A DNA stretch of 15,989 bases, from the NCBI GenBank assembly GCA_910584605.1, contig CAJUAW010000063.1:1-15989 (forward strand), given 5' to 3'. Shown piece by piece: positions 6,837 through 14,121 of this stretch. The position numbers and the translations under genes are program-made. How positions within the stretch are numbered: the stretch's first letter is position 1; each line of letters begins with the position of its first letter. Under the pieces are notes generated by a model, which was not told the origin of the DNA, searched no databases, and worked only from the letters and a program-made list of their open reading frames with translations. Source of the stretch: an uncultured Oscillospiraceae bacterium (GTDB lineage: Bacteria; Bacillota_A; Clostridia; Oscillospirales; Oscillospiraceae).

Positions 6837-7613
6837 TCAATCCCACCAGAAATACCAGTTATGAGATTTCATCAGGCCGTCGGCCAGCCGCCCAACGGTC
6901 TCCACCCCCTGGTCCACAATATCGTTGCAGTAGGCGTACTGCTCCAGGGCCAGGTCCAGGGCCTGCCAGCTGGGGACAGAGGTGCCAAAGGGGATGGTGT
7001 ACTCCAGCACATCGGGGGTCATGAGGGCGGGGACGGCCTCGTACTTCTCGAACCAGTACTTGGCCACCGCCATGTGCTCCTCGGCGGCGGGACATTCGTT
7101 CCAGCCGCCGAAGGGCAGGTAAGCGAAGACCTCCCAGGGATGTTTGACCGGAATCTCAGCCAGAACGATGGGAATGGTTTGTTTTCCGTCATAGTCCCAA
7201 AGGCTCAAAAAGCGGTCGATTTTCTCGCCGCCGGACACCTCGCCGATCACATGGGCGTCCCAGTTGGCATAGAATTCGGGGTCGGCCTCCGCCCAGCCCT
7301 CCTTTGCTTCCCTCAGCCATTTTTGCAGGAGCTCCTTCCCCGACTCCAGCGGGGCGGACAGCAGCTCCTGCCGCGCCTGTTCGGCACTCTTGTCCTCCCC
7401 GTTGAGCTCGAAGCACTCCAGCAGAAGCTCGTCCACCGCGATCAGCATGGGGACAAAGCCCTCCTTTTTTCCACGGGCTCGGGCCTGATAGAAGTCGGAG
7501 CCCATCAGCTGGCAGTCATTGGAAGGAGGATAGTAGGTGCAGGGACAGCCCAGATACTCCTTCAGCTGCTCCACCTGTTCTTCAATCGTGTGTTCTCCGT
7601 GCATCGAAATCAC
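6837..7613 (-). CDS. DUF4253 domain-containing protein
   Basis: This 258-residue protein has no signal peptide or membrane segment. The C-terminal half carries the marks of DUF4253 (PF14062): EVFAYLPFGGWNECP at 161-175, then a helix with AVAKYWFEKYEA, then ALEQYAYCND (222-231) and the terminal WYFWWD (253-258). The family is widespread in bacteria and its molecular role is unknown to me. The first 140 residues are acidic and not recognised. The start chosen is GTG at 7613, which overlaps the stop of M42 copy B as GTGA; an ATG three codons inside (7604) is an alternative, and neither has a strong ribosome binding site, which suggests coupled translation. It lies between two M42 peptidases, so it may bind or regulate them, which is an inference. 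Confidence 0.85.
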   Translation of the reverse strand: MISMHGEHTIEEQVEQLKEYLGCPCTYYPPSNDCQLMGSDFYQARARGKKEGFVPMLIAVDELLLECFELNGEDKSAEQARQELLSAPLESGKELLQKWLREAKEGWAEADPEFYANWDAHVIGEVSGGEKIDRFLSLWDYDGKQTIPIVLAEIPVKHPWEVFAYLPFGGWNECPAAEEHMAVAKYWFEKYEAVPALMTPDVLEYTIPFGTSVPSWQALDLALEQYAYCNDIVDQGVETVGRLADGLMKSHNWYFWWD

Positions 7614-8668
7614 TCTCTTTCTATCTTTATTCCCTCCTCCAGCCGCTGGGCCATCTCGGCCAGGAACAGCCGGGTGAGCTGGAGCATGTGTTCAAAGTCG
7701 GCCACGCTGCCCACGCTGGCGGGGGCGTGGAGATAGCGGGTGGCGGCGGACATTGCCGCCACCCTCACCCCGGCCTTGGCGCGCTGGATGGTGCGGGCGT
7801 CGTTGCCCCCGGCGATATACTCCTTGGTCTGCCAGGGGATGCCGTTCTCCTCAGATAGACGGCGCAGGGTCTCAAAAAGTTCCCGGTCATAGATGGCGGA
7901 GCCGTCCATATAGGAGATCACCGGCCCCTTGCCGGGGGCGCACACCCGGCGGTGGCTCTCCACCCCGGGCAGGCCGGCGGCGGTAGTGGTCTCCAGCACC
8001 AGGGCGATCTCCGGGGTGACCGAGAAGGCCGCCCCGAAGGCCCCCCGAGTGCCCACCTCCTCCTGGGCGGTGAAGGCGAAGGTCACATCCAGGGGCAGGT
8101 CCTCCTCCAGCAGCTTGAGCATGACGGCGCAGCCCACCCGGTCGTCAATGGCCTTGGCTTTGAACAGGCCGTCCCCGAACTCCTCCGGCTCACAGACAAA
8201 CGCGCCGTAGTCCCCCAGCTGCACCAGCCGTTCGGCGGACGGTTTGTCCTTGGCCCCGATATCGATATAGAGCGATTCGGTTTTGGGGACCTTTTTCCGC
8301 TCCTCCTTGGTGGTCAGGTGGATGGCCTTCAGGCCGATGACTCCGGGAACCTTGTTGTGTCCAATGACCACCGGCTTGCCGATGGCCACCCGGCGGTCCA
8401 CCCCGCCCACAAAGTCAAACTTGAGGAAGCCCTCGTCGGTGATGCGGGTGACGATGATCCCCACCTCGTCCATGTGGGCGGCCAGCATCAGCCTGTTCCC
8501 GGTGGACTTTTTGCCCTTTTTAAAGACGATCAGGTTTCCAATGGCGTCGGTGCGGACGTGGACAGAGGGGGCGGCCTTTCTCGCCTGGTTGGCGAGATAC
8601 CAGCGCACTTCGTCCTCCTCTCCGGATACGCCGTTGAGCAGGCACAGCTCCTTTAAGGTGTTCAGCAT
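7610..8668 (-). CDS. M42 family metallo-aminopeptidase (copy B)
   Basis: This 352-residue M42 peptidase has His65 and Asp67 in AAHMDEVG, Asp175 in AIDDR, Glu203-Glu204 in AQEEVGTRG, and His314 in RYLHAP. It differs from copies A and C in two places: the fourth metal-ligand position is Glu226 (LVLETTTA) where they have Asp, and the loop before the last His is GGNDAR in place of GGTDA or GTNAW. Glu at that position is, as I recall, found in one branch of the family, so this may be a distinct subfamily rather than a defect. The ATG overlaps the stop of copy C by 7 bases, and its own stop overlaps the DUF4253 start, so it is embedded in the operon. Its peptide specificity cannot be read from the sequence. 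Confidence 0.92.
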   Translation of the reverse strand: MLNTLKELCLLNGVSGEEDEVRWYLANQARKAAPSVHVRTDAIGNLIVFKKGKKSTGNRLMLAAHMDEVGIIVTRITDEGFLKFDFVGGVDRRVAIGKPVVIGHNKVPGVIGLKAIHLTTKEERKKVPKTESLYIDIGAKDKPSAERLVQLGDYGAFVCEPEEFGDGLFKAKAIDDRVGCAVMLKLLEEDLPLDVTFAFTAQEEVGTRGAFGAAFSVTPEIALVLETTTAAGLPGVESHRRVCAPGKGPVISYMDGSAIYDRELFETLRRLSEENGIPWQTKEYIAGGNDARTIQRAKAGVRVAAMSAATRYLHAPASVGSVADFEHMLQLTRLFLAEMAQRLEEGIKIERE

Positions 8669-9705
8669 GTCTCTTCCCCCTCTCCCAAACTCTCCACAAA
8701 GGCGGCCAGCAGCTTGGCGGTATCCTCTAAATCCTTGCGGTGGACCACCTCCACTGGGGTGTGCATATACCGCTCCGGGATAGACAGCACGGCGGTGGCT
8801 ACCCCTTCCCGGCTGACCTGGATGGGCCAGGCGTTGGTGCCGCTGGAGCCGGACATGACTTCAATCTGGAAGGGGATCTCTTCCTCTGCCAGCTCTGCCA
8901 GCTCCTTAAGCCGCCACGACAGGGACCGGGCACAGTTGGGGCCAACCCCGACAACCGGCCCCCCGCCCAGCTTAAAGGTCTCGTGTTTGGAGGCGTCGGG
9001 GCTGTCCCCATGGGTGACGTCCACCGCCACGCACAGGTTGGGAGCAAGCTCATAGGCGGCGGTAATGGCCCCGGTACTGTGGGTCTCCTCCTGGGTGGAA
9101 CCCAGGACGTACAGGTCCACGTCAAGCGGCGTGTCCTTTAACCGCTCCAGTACGTCCAGCAGGACGGCGAAGCCGCACCGGTCATCCAGCGCCTTGCCGC
9201 ACAGCAGCTCCTCCCCCAGCGGGGCGCAGCCCCCCCGGTAGGTGACGGGAGTGCCGGCAGGGATGCGGGTCTCCGCTTCCTCCTGGGACAGTCCCACGTC
9301 GATATAGAGGTCCTTGATGGGCAGGGAGTTGTTCATATCGTCCGCCGTTTGGACGTGAGGGGGCAGGCAGGCCACCACCCCGTGGATGGGCGGGTCGGTG
9401 AGCAGGACCACCTCCCGGTCGGGGAGCATCCGGGGGTCCACCCCGCCCAGAGGGGCGAAGCGGAGAAAGCCCTCCTCGTGGCCGGTGACAATCAGGCCGA
9501 TCTCGTCCAGGTGGGCGTCCAGCAGCAGCTTTTGGGCGTTCTCCCGGCCGCACCGGCGCACCCCCACCACGCTGCCCAGCCGGGTGGTGTACACCTCGTC
9601 TGCCAGGGGACGGAGCAGTTCCGCCGCCGCCTGGACCGCCGGACCCTCAAAGCCGCTGGGTGCGGACAGGGCGCACAAGCGGCTCAGCGTCTCTTCATAG
9701 TTCAA
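8662..9705 (-). CDS. M42 family metallo-aminopeptidase (copy C, promoter-proximal)
   Basis: This 347-residue M42 peptidase is the first gene of the operon. Active-site residues: His65 and Asp67 in DAHLDEIG, Asp174 in ALDDR, Glu206-Glu207 in TQEETHSTGA, Asp229 in VAVDVTHGDSPD, and His315 in RYMHTP. The sequence after the Glu pair (THSTGA) and the SGSSGTNAW loop (285-293) differ from copies A and B, which suggests a different substrate pocket. The start is TTG: TGGAGG lies 9 bases upstream, and no in-frame ATG is near. The gene is divergent from the MATE transporter, with about 183 bases between the two starts. Confidence 0.92.
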   Translation of the reverse strand: MNYEETLSRLCALSAPSGFEGPAVQAAAELLRPLADEVYTTRLGSVVGVRRCGRENAQKLLLDAHLDEIGLIVTGHEEGFLRFAPLGGVDPRMLPDREVVLLTDPPIHGVVACLPPHVQTADDMNNSLPIKDLYIDVGLSQEEAETRIPAGTPVTYRGGCAPLGEELLCGKALDDRCGFAVLLDVLERLKDTPLDVDLYVLGSTQEETHSTGAITAAYELAPNLCVAVDVTHGDSPDASKHETFKLGGGPVVGVGPNCARSLSWRLKELAELAEEEIPFQIEVMSGSSGTNAWPIQVSREGVATAVLSIPERYMHTPVEVVHRKDLEDTAKLLAAFVESLGEGEETC

Positions 9706-9751
9706 AGCAGAATGCCTCCATTCTTAAAGAATAGCGTTCCAAGATATCTCT

Positions 9752-9780
9752 ATCCTAATACAAAGTTTGAAAAGACGCAA
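9752..9780 (-). promoter_or_regulatory. Possible promoter for the M42 operon
   Basis: On the minus strand TTGCGT (9775-9780), 17 bases, TAGGAT (9752-9757). The -35 matches at three positions and the -10 at four. It is the best arrangement I found in the divergent region, but it is weak. It overlaps an imperfect inverted repeat at 9766-9791. Confidence 0.35.
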
Positions 9781-9791
9781 GTTCTTTCAAA
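9766..9791. repeat. Imperfect inverted repeat in the M42/MATE divergent region
   Basis: TTTGAAAAGA (9766-9775) faces TCTTTCAAA (9783-9791), with one unpaired A. A direct repeat AATACAAA flanks it (9757-9764 and 9793-9800). The inverted repeat overlaps the proposed M42 -35 element and lies upstream of the MATE promoter, so it could be an operator. This is inference from position only. Confidence 0.35.
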
Positions 9792-9817
9792 AAATACAAA
9801 TTCAGTCGAAACTGCCA

Positions 9818-9846
9818 TTGACATAAATTTTTCTTTCCCCTATAAT
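9818..9846 (+). promoter_or_regulatory. Perfect-consensus sigma-A promoter for the MATE transporter
   Basis: TTGACA (9818-9823), a 17-base spacer and TATAAT (9841-9846), all consensus positions matched. Transcription should start near 9853, leaving a leader of about 36 bases before the GTG at 9889. Confidence 0.95.
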
Positions 9847-9888
9847 AATCCTCTGCTGAGAAGAAGGATGAAAAAGGAGGAATTTCTG

Positions 9889-11268
9889 GTGTCACAGCCC
9901 GCAAGTGAAAATAAAATGGGCATTATGCCCGAGAACAAGCTGCTCTTGAATATGGCAGTTCCCATGATCATTTCCATGCTGATCCAGGCGTGCTACAATG
10001 TGGTAGACAGTTATTTTGTGTCCAAGCTGAGCGAGGACGCGCTGAATGCGGTCTCGCTGGCCTTCCCGGTGCAGAACCTGATGATCGCCGTGGCGGTGGG
10101 CACCGGCGTGGGCATCAACGCCCTGCTCTCCCGCAGTCTGGGCCAGAAGGATCAGGAGCGGGCCAACCGCACCGCCATGAACGGCACTCTGCTGGAAATC
10201 GTCAGCGGACTGGTGTTCACCGTCCTGGGCCTGACCTTTGCCCGGACCTACTACATCATCCAGACCGACATCCCTGGCATCGTCCGCTACGGCGCCGACT
10301 ACCTGACCATCGTGACCGGGGCCTGTATCGGTATCTTCCTGTCCGTCACCTGCGAGCGGCTGGTCCAGGCCACCGGCCGGACGGTGTACGCCATGGTCAT
10401 TCAGGGGGTTGGCTCGGTCATCAACCTGATCCTGGACCCCATCCTGATCTTCGGCCTGTTCGGCTTCCCCCGGCTGGAGGTGGCGGGCGCCGCCGTGGCC
10501 ACCGTGGCCGGTCAGATCGCCGGCGGACTGGTGGGCCTGTACCTGGCCCTGACCCACAACCCGGAGATCCAGATGTCCTTCAAGGGCCTGCGGCCCAGCC
10601 GGGAGATCATCAGCAACATCTACAGCGTGGGTCTGCCCTCCATCATCATGCAGTCCATCGGTTCGGTGATGGTGTTCGGCATGAACCAGATCCTGATCGC
10701 CTTCACCTCCACCGCCACGGCGGTCTTCGGCATCTATTTCAAGCTCCAGTCCTTTATCTTTATGCCGGTATTCGGACTGAACAACGGCATGGTGCCCATC
10801 GTGGCCTACAACTACGGCGCACGCAAGCCCGACCGGATTGTAAAAACCGCCAAGCTGGCCATCGCCTACGCCATGGGTATTATGGTGGCGGGCTTTGCCC
10901 TGTTCCAGCTGTTCCCCCAGGTATTCCTCGGCCTGTTCACCGCTGAGGGGGAGGATCCAGCCGCCCTGCTGGCTATTGGCGTGCCCGCCCTGCGCATTAT
11001 CTCCATCAGTTTTCTGTTCGCCGGGTTCTGCATCGTCAGCAGCTCGGTATTCCAGGCGCTGGGGCATGGGGTGCTGTCTCTGGCTGTCTCTGCCATCCGC
11101 CAGCTGGTGGTTCTGTTGCCCGCAGCGTTTCTTCTGGCCCAGACCGGAAGCCTGGACGCCGTGTGGTGGGCCTTTCCCTTTGCCGACCTGTTCGCGGTTG
11201 CCTCCAGCGCCCTGTTCCTCTGCCACGTCTACAAAAAGGAGATCGCCCCCATGAAGCAGAATTCCTGA
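9889..11268 (+). CDS. MATE family multidrug/organic cation efflux transporter
   Basis: This 459-residue, twelve-helix inner-membrane protein of the multidrug and toxin extrusion family (NorM/MepA-like) would export drugs or metabolites using a Na+ or H+ gradient. Typical features are the first helix with MIISMLIQACYNVVDSYF, GTGVGINALLSRSLGQKD in the first cytoplasmic loop, the LDPILIFGLFG motif, and FGLNNGMVPIVAYNYGARK at the matching place in the second half. I chose the GTG at 9889 because AAGGAGG lies 8 bases upstream. An in-frame ATG at 9868 has its only purine-rich stretch too close, and the open frame further upstream runs through the promoter. The strong promoter implies high expression unless it is repressed. 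The gene converges on spoVB. Substrate unknown. Confidence 0.93.
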   Translation: MSQPASENKMGIMPENKLLLNMAVPMIISMLIQACYNVVDSYFVSKLSEDALNAVSLAFPVQNLMIAVAVGTGVGINALLSRSLGQKDQERANRTAMNGTLLEIVSGLVFTVLGLTFARTYYIIQTDIPGIVRYGADYLTIVTGACIGIFLSVTCERLVQATGRTVYAMVIQGVGSVINLILDPILIFGLFGFPRLEVAGAAVATVAGQIAGGLVGLYLALTHNPEIQMSFKGLRPSREIISNIYSVGLPSIIMQSIGSVMVFGMNQILIAFTSTATAVFGIYFKLQSFIFMPVFGLNNGMVPIVAYNYGARKPDRIVKTAKLAIAYAMGIMVAGFALFQLFPQVFLGLFTAEGEDPAALLAIGVPALRIISISFLFAGFCIVSSSVFQALGHGVLSLAVSAIRQLVVLLPAAFLLAQTGSLDAVWWAFPFADLFAVASSALFLCHVYKKEIAPMKQNS

Positions 11269-11272
11269 CCTG

Positions 11273-11300
11273 ACAGCCCCGTCCGCCTGGACGGGGCTGT
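11273..11300 (+). terminator. Intrinsic terminator between the MATE gene and spoVB
   Basis: ACAGCCCCGTCC (11273-11284), loop GCCT, GGACGGGGCTGT (11289-11300), a perfect 12-bp stem, followed by TTGCTTT on the plus strand. It lies 4 bases past the MATE stop. The minus strand lacks a T-run, although the same stem also follows spoVB. Confidence 0.88.
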
Positions 11301-11305
11301 TTGCT

Positions 11306-12835
11306 TTACCAGTCCAGCCGCAGGACGTCCCACGCCTTGACCCCCTGGGCCTGCAGGGCGGCCAGGTAGAGAACCAGGGAGAAGACCAGCGTCCCCACCC
11401 CCGCCGGGACGGGAGCGCCGCCGCTGTCCTTCAGGAGCCGAAACAGAAGGTTGCCCGTCAGCCCCGACAGCAGCGCGGCCAGACCGGGGGCGGCCATCCA
11501 CCGGAACGGCTCCAGCCGCAGCCCGGTGGCCCGGACGATCTGCCACAGGCACAGCGCCAGCTCCAGCGCGGTGGACGCCACCGCTCCGGCCACGTAGCCC
11601 GCCATCCCCACTCCGGACAGGGGTACTAACGCCAGGGTAAAGCCCAGCTGGACCGCTCCCCCCAGCAGGGAAATCGCCGCTACCGCCCGCTGACGGCCTA
11701 TGCCGTTCAGCGAGGCGCACAGCACCGAGCAGCCGCAGCTCATGGCCATAACGCAGGCCAGCGGGACGAGGTACTCCCCCACCCCGTCCTGGTGGAACAT
11801 GGCCCGCCCCAGGTCGGGGCCCACCACCACCATAAAGGCCATAGAGGGCAGGGTCAGCAGGGACACCGCCGAGATAGCCTGGGATACCAGCCTCCGGCAC
11901 TCCCCGGGGCGGTTCAGGGCGCAGGCCCGGGACAGCCGGGGCACCAGCACCAGGTTCAGTGCCCCCAGAAACACGATGGGCAGGGAGAGCATGGGCATGG
12001 TCATCCCGCACACCACCCCGAACTGGGACACGGCGGCGGACCGGTCCGCGCCCCCCTCCACCAGCTTCTGGGGGATAAGGGCGGAGTTGGCTGCGTTGAG
12101 CAGATTGCCCAGCAGGGCGTTCAGCCCCACCGGGAGGGCGATGGACAGCACCCGCCGCCGCCGGATGTTCCCCGCCTCCCCCCGGCCGGTGAGGGGCCCC
12201 CGCCGCCGCCGGTACAGCACCACCAACGTGCAGGAGGAAAAAATCTCGCAAAGGATCATCCCCGCCACAATCAGGCCCACCACCCGCTCCGGGTACTGGG
12301 GCAGGAAGAGGAGCAGCAGGGAAATCACCGCAAAGGTTCGGACAAACTGCTCCAGCAGCTCCACGATTGCCGGGGGCCGCACGATGCCGGAGCCGTAGAA
12401 GTAGTGCTTGTGGCAGTTCTCCACCCCGGTGAGGGCCACGCAGGGGACCAGCAGGATCAGCCCCAGCTGGGTGCGGGCGTCCCCCAGGAGGCAGACGGAA
12501 ATGGCGTCCGACCCCAGGATCACCACCGCTCCCACCGGGAGGAGCAGCAGAAAAAACAGCCTTAAGCAGGTGGCGATGGTCTGGTCCGCCGCTTTGCGGC
12601 TGCCCAGGGCCAGGTGCTGGGAGGTCAGGTTGGATACCGCCGAGGTCAGCCCCACCGCGGTGAGGGCCATCAGCACTGAGTTCACCGGCATGATCAGCTG
12701 GTACAGCCCCATCACCTCCGCCCCCACCAGCCGGGAGAGCACCACCCGGTAGCCAAAGCCCAGCAGCTGGGAGACGGCGCTCAGCGCCGTGAGAAACAGC
12801 GCGCCCTTTCCGGCGGACAGCATTTTTTCAGACAA
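11306..12835 (-). CDS. spoVB: Stage V sporulation protein B-like polysaccharide flippase (MOP/MviN family)
   Basis: This 509-residue, roughly fourteen-helix membrane protein belongs to the MOP flippase superfamily. The start (LSAGKGALFLTALSAVSQLLGFGYRVVLSRLVGAEVMGLYQLIMPV), the internal VALTGVENCHKHYFYGSG and the SNLTSQHLALG segment fit SpoVB-like proteins, which move lipid-linked oligosaccharide precursors and in Bacillus are needed for spore cortex. Related paralogues (YtgP/MurJ, YkvU) cannot be excluded. I chose TTG at 12835 because AGGAGG lies about 10 bases upstream. A GTG at 12856 would lie upstream of that site and is unlikely. The ribosome binding site sits in a hairpin (12843-12872). 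The HTH gene lies 70 bases upstream on the same strand with no terminator between, so they may share a transcript. Confidence 0.88.
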   Translation of the reverse strand: MSEKMLSAGKGALFLTALSAVSQLLGFGYRVVLSRLVGAEVMGLYQLIMPVNSVLMALTAVGLTSAVSNLTSQHLALGSRKAADQTIATCLRLFFLLLLPVGAVVILGSDAISVCLLGDARTQLGLILLVPCVALTGVENCHKHYFYGSGIVRPPAIVELLEQFVRTFAVISLLLLFLPQYPERVVGLIVAGMILCEIFSSCTLVVLYRRRRGPLTGRGEAGNIRRRRVLSIALPVGLNALLGNLLNAANSALIPQKLVEGGADRSAAVSQFGVVCGMTMPMLSLPIVFLGALNLVLVPRLSRACALNRPGECRRLVSQAISAVSLLTLPSMAFMVVVGPDLGRAMFHQDGVGEYLVPLACVMAMSCGCSVLCASLNGIGRQRAVAAISLLGGAVQLGFTLALVPLSGVGMAGYVAGAVASTALELALCLWQIVRATGLRLEPFRWMAAPGLAALLSGLTGNLLFRLLKDSGGAPVPAGVGTLVFSLVLYLAALQAQGVKAWDVLRLDW

Positions 12836-12842
12836 GACGATC

Positions 12843-12872
12843 CCCCCTCCTGACACTCTATTCGGGAGGGGG
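12843..12872 (-). promoter_or_regulatory. Hairpin that would sequester the spoVB ribosome binding site
   Basis: In the minus-strand transcript CCCCCTCC (12872-12865) pairs perfectly with GGAGGGGG (12850-12843) across a 14-base loop. The 3' arm is the spoVB Shine-Dalgarno sequence. No T-run follows, so it is not a terminator. It may lower or control translation. Confidence 0.6.
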
Positions 12873-12905
12873 CAGGGTTAGGACAGAAGCTTTTGCTGTG
12901 TTCCC

Positions 12906-13124
12906 CTATCGAAACAACTCATGGACCGGACAGTGAAATACCATTGCCAGACGCAGAGCATCCGTTACCATCATTTCTTTGGGAAGCGTTCCCTGCTCCA
13001 GTTCTTCCAACATCCACAGTGGGACATGACTGCGGCTTCCCAATTCGGCAAGGGATATACCTCCTTGCATCCTACGTCTTTGTACATTGCAGATAAATAG
13101 CTTTATATAGTCTTCTTTTTTCAC
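12906..13124 (-). CDS. Small XRE/Cro-CI-type helix-turn-helix protein
   Basis: This 72-residue protein has one HTH region at about residues 22-46 (ISLAELGSRSHVPLWMLEELEQG), followed by a helix and HCPVHELF, the usual end of XRE-type single-domain regulators. It is predicted to be a dimeric DNA-binding protein of the cytoplasm. The start is GTG, with GGAG about 11 bases upstream and a good promoter at 13148-13176. Codon use is more AT-rich than in all neighbours (ATA, AGG and AAA are frequent), as is the region upstream, which may reflect different origin or simply weak expression. A palindrome at 13184-13194 lies just upstream of its promoter and could be its operator. Target genes are unknown; crotonase, spoVB and itself are the positional candidates. 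Confidence 0.8.
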   Translation of the reverse strand: MKKEDYIKLFICNVQRRRMQGGISLAELGSRSHVPLWMLEELEQGTLPKEMMVTDALRLAMVFHCPVHELFR

Positions 13125-13147
13125 TTTTTAACCATCTCCATTCTTTT

Positions 13148-13176
13148 ATTATACATGATAAAATTTCTTTTGTTGA
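13148..13176 (-). promoter_or_regulatory. Sigma-A promoter for the HTH gene
   Basis: On the minus strand TCAACA (13171-13176), a 17-base spacer and perfect TATAAT (13148-13153). The expected start lies about 20 bases before the GTG at 13124. Confidence 0.75.
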
Positions 13177-13183
13177 CTTTTGG

Positions 13184-13194
13184 CAGAAATTCTG
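13184..13194. repeat. 11-bp palindrome, candidate operator
   Basis: CAGAAATTCTG is a perfect palindrome with a single central base, located 8 bases upstream of the HTH gene's -35 element, between the divergent HTH and crotonase promoters. XRE-type proteins bind short palindromes of this kind. No copy of it was noticed elsewhere in the window, so the assignment is positional. Confidence 0.35.
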
Positions 13195-13235
13195 GCATGT
13201 AAAATAAATATGAGGTAACATCGTGAAAACTTTCC

Positions 13236-13264
13236 TTGCCCTTTCCTGAACTATCCGCTATAAT
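13236..13264 (+). promoter_or_regulatory. Sigma-A promoter for the crotonase gene
   Basis: TTGCCC (13236-13241), a 17-base spacer and perfect TATAAT (13259-13264). The start would be near 13271, followed by AAGGAGG at 13285-13291 and the ATG at 13301. Confidence 0.8.
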
Positions 13265-13300
13265 GGAGACACCACTTTAAAAATAAGGAGGAATCTTCCT

Positions 13301-14077
13301 ATGGCTTTTGTAGAACTGGAAAAGAAGGGCGCGGTTGGCGTCATCACCATGAACCGGCCCGAGGCGCTGAACGCCCTGGACCGGCAGGTGCTGGAGGACC
13401 TGAACGCCGTGCTGGACCAGGTGGAGACCGACCCTGAAATTCTGGTGGCCATTGTCACCGGGGCGGGCCGGTCCTTTGTGGCCGGGGCGGACATCGGCCA
13501 GATGTCCGGCTTCACCGCCGTGGAGGGCAAGGCCTTCGGCGCTTACGGCAACGGGGTGTTCCTCAAGCTGGAGAACCTGACCAAGCCCACCATCGCCGCC
13601 GTCAACGGCTTCGCCCTGGGGGGCGGCTGCGAGCTGTCCATGGCCTGCGACATCCGTCTGGCCAGCGACAAGGCCAAGTTCGGCCAGCCCGAGGTGGGGC
13701 TGGGCATCACCCCCGGCTTCGGCGGCACCCAGCGTCTGGCCCGGATCGTGGGCGTGTCCAACGCCATGGAGCTGATCCTCACCGCCAAAACCATCAAGGC
13801 GGAGGAGGCCCAGCGCATCGGTCTGGTCAGCCACGTCTACCCCGCCGAGGAGCTGATGGACAAGGCCATTGAGCTGGCCAACGCCATCGCCGCCAACGCC
13901 CAGGTGGCGGTCCGCCAGTCCAAGGCGGCTATCCGCCGGGGGATGCAGACCGATATGGCCACCGGCGCCGCCTTCGAGGCCGAAGCCTTTGGCCTGTGCT
14001 TCGCCACCGAGGACCAGAAGGACGCTATGAGGGCCTTTGTCAACAAGGAAAAAATCACCGCGTTCAAAAACCGCTGA
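13301..14077 (+). CDS. crt: Short-chain enoyl-CoA hydratase (crotonase)
   Basis: This 258-residue crotonase-fold enzyme hydrates crotonyl-CoA to 3-hydroxybutyryl-CoA (reversible), a step of butyrate formation or of fatty-acid and amino-acid breakdown. Visible residues: the AGADI oxyanion-hole segment (61-65), GFALGGGCE with catalytic Glu111, and FGQPEVGLGITPGFGGTQRL with catalytic Glu131. Both glutamates are the ones required for hydratase activity, which favours this over non-hydratase family members. The ribosome binding site and promoter are strong. In butyrate producers crt usually sits with thl, hbd, bcd and etfBA; none of those is here, so it may be a second copy or a separately regulated one. 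A terminator follows immediately. Confidence 0.9.
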   Translation: MAFVELEKKGAVGVITMNRPEALNALDRQVLEDLNAVLDQVETDPEILVAIVTGAGRSFVAGADIGQMSGFTAVEGKAFGAYGNGVFLKLENLTKPTIAAVNGFALGGGCELSMACDIRLASDKAKFGQPEVGLGITPGFGGTQRLARIVGVSNAMELILTAKTIKAEEAQRIGLVSHVYPAEELMDKAIELANAIAANAQVAVRQSKAAIRRGMQTDMATGAAFEAEAFGLCFATEDQKDAMRAFVNKEKITAFKNR

Positions 14078-14088
14078 ACTGAAACCGG

Positions 14089-14121
14089 CCGCCGGCGGAC
14101 CATCCGCCGGCGGTTTATTTT
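14089..14121 (+). terminator. Intrinsic terminator after the crotonase gene
   Basis: CCGCCGGCGGA (14089-14099), loop CCA, TCCGCCGGCGG (14103-14113), followed by TTTATTTT. The AEC carrier starts 20 bases further on, too close for a promoter in between, so some read-through is likely. Confidence 0.88.

Noticed and set aside
9349..9888. Upstream extension of the MATE frame
   Set aside because: The frame is open back to 9349 but includes the promoter and the antisense of M42 copy C. The Shine-Dalgarno sequence and family length place the start at 9889.
9892..11226. A 444-codon minus-strand frame opposite the MATE gene
   Set aside because: It is His/Gln/Gly-rich shadow coding opposite a clear membrane transporter with its own promoter.
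13173..13205. TTGACT and TAAAAT on the plus strand upstream of crotonase
   Set aside because: The spacer is 21 bases, too long for sigma-A; the pair at 13236-13264 is much better.
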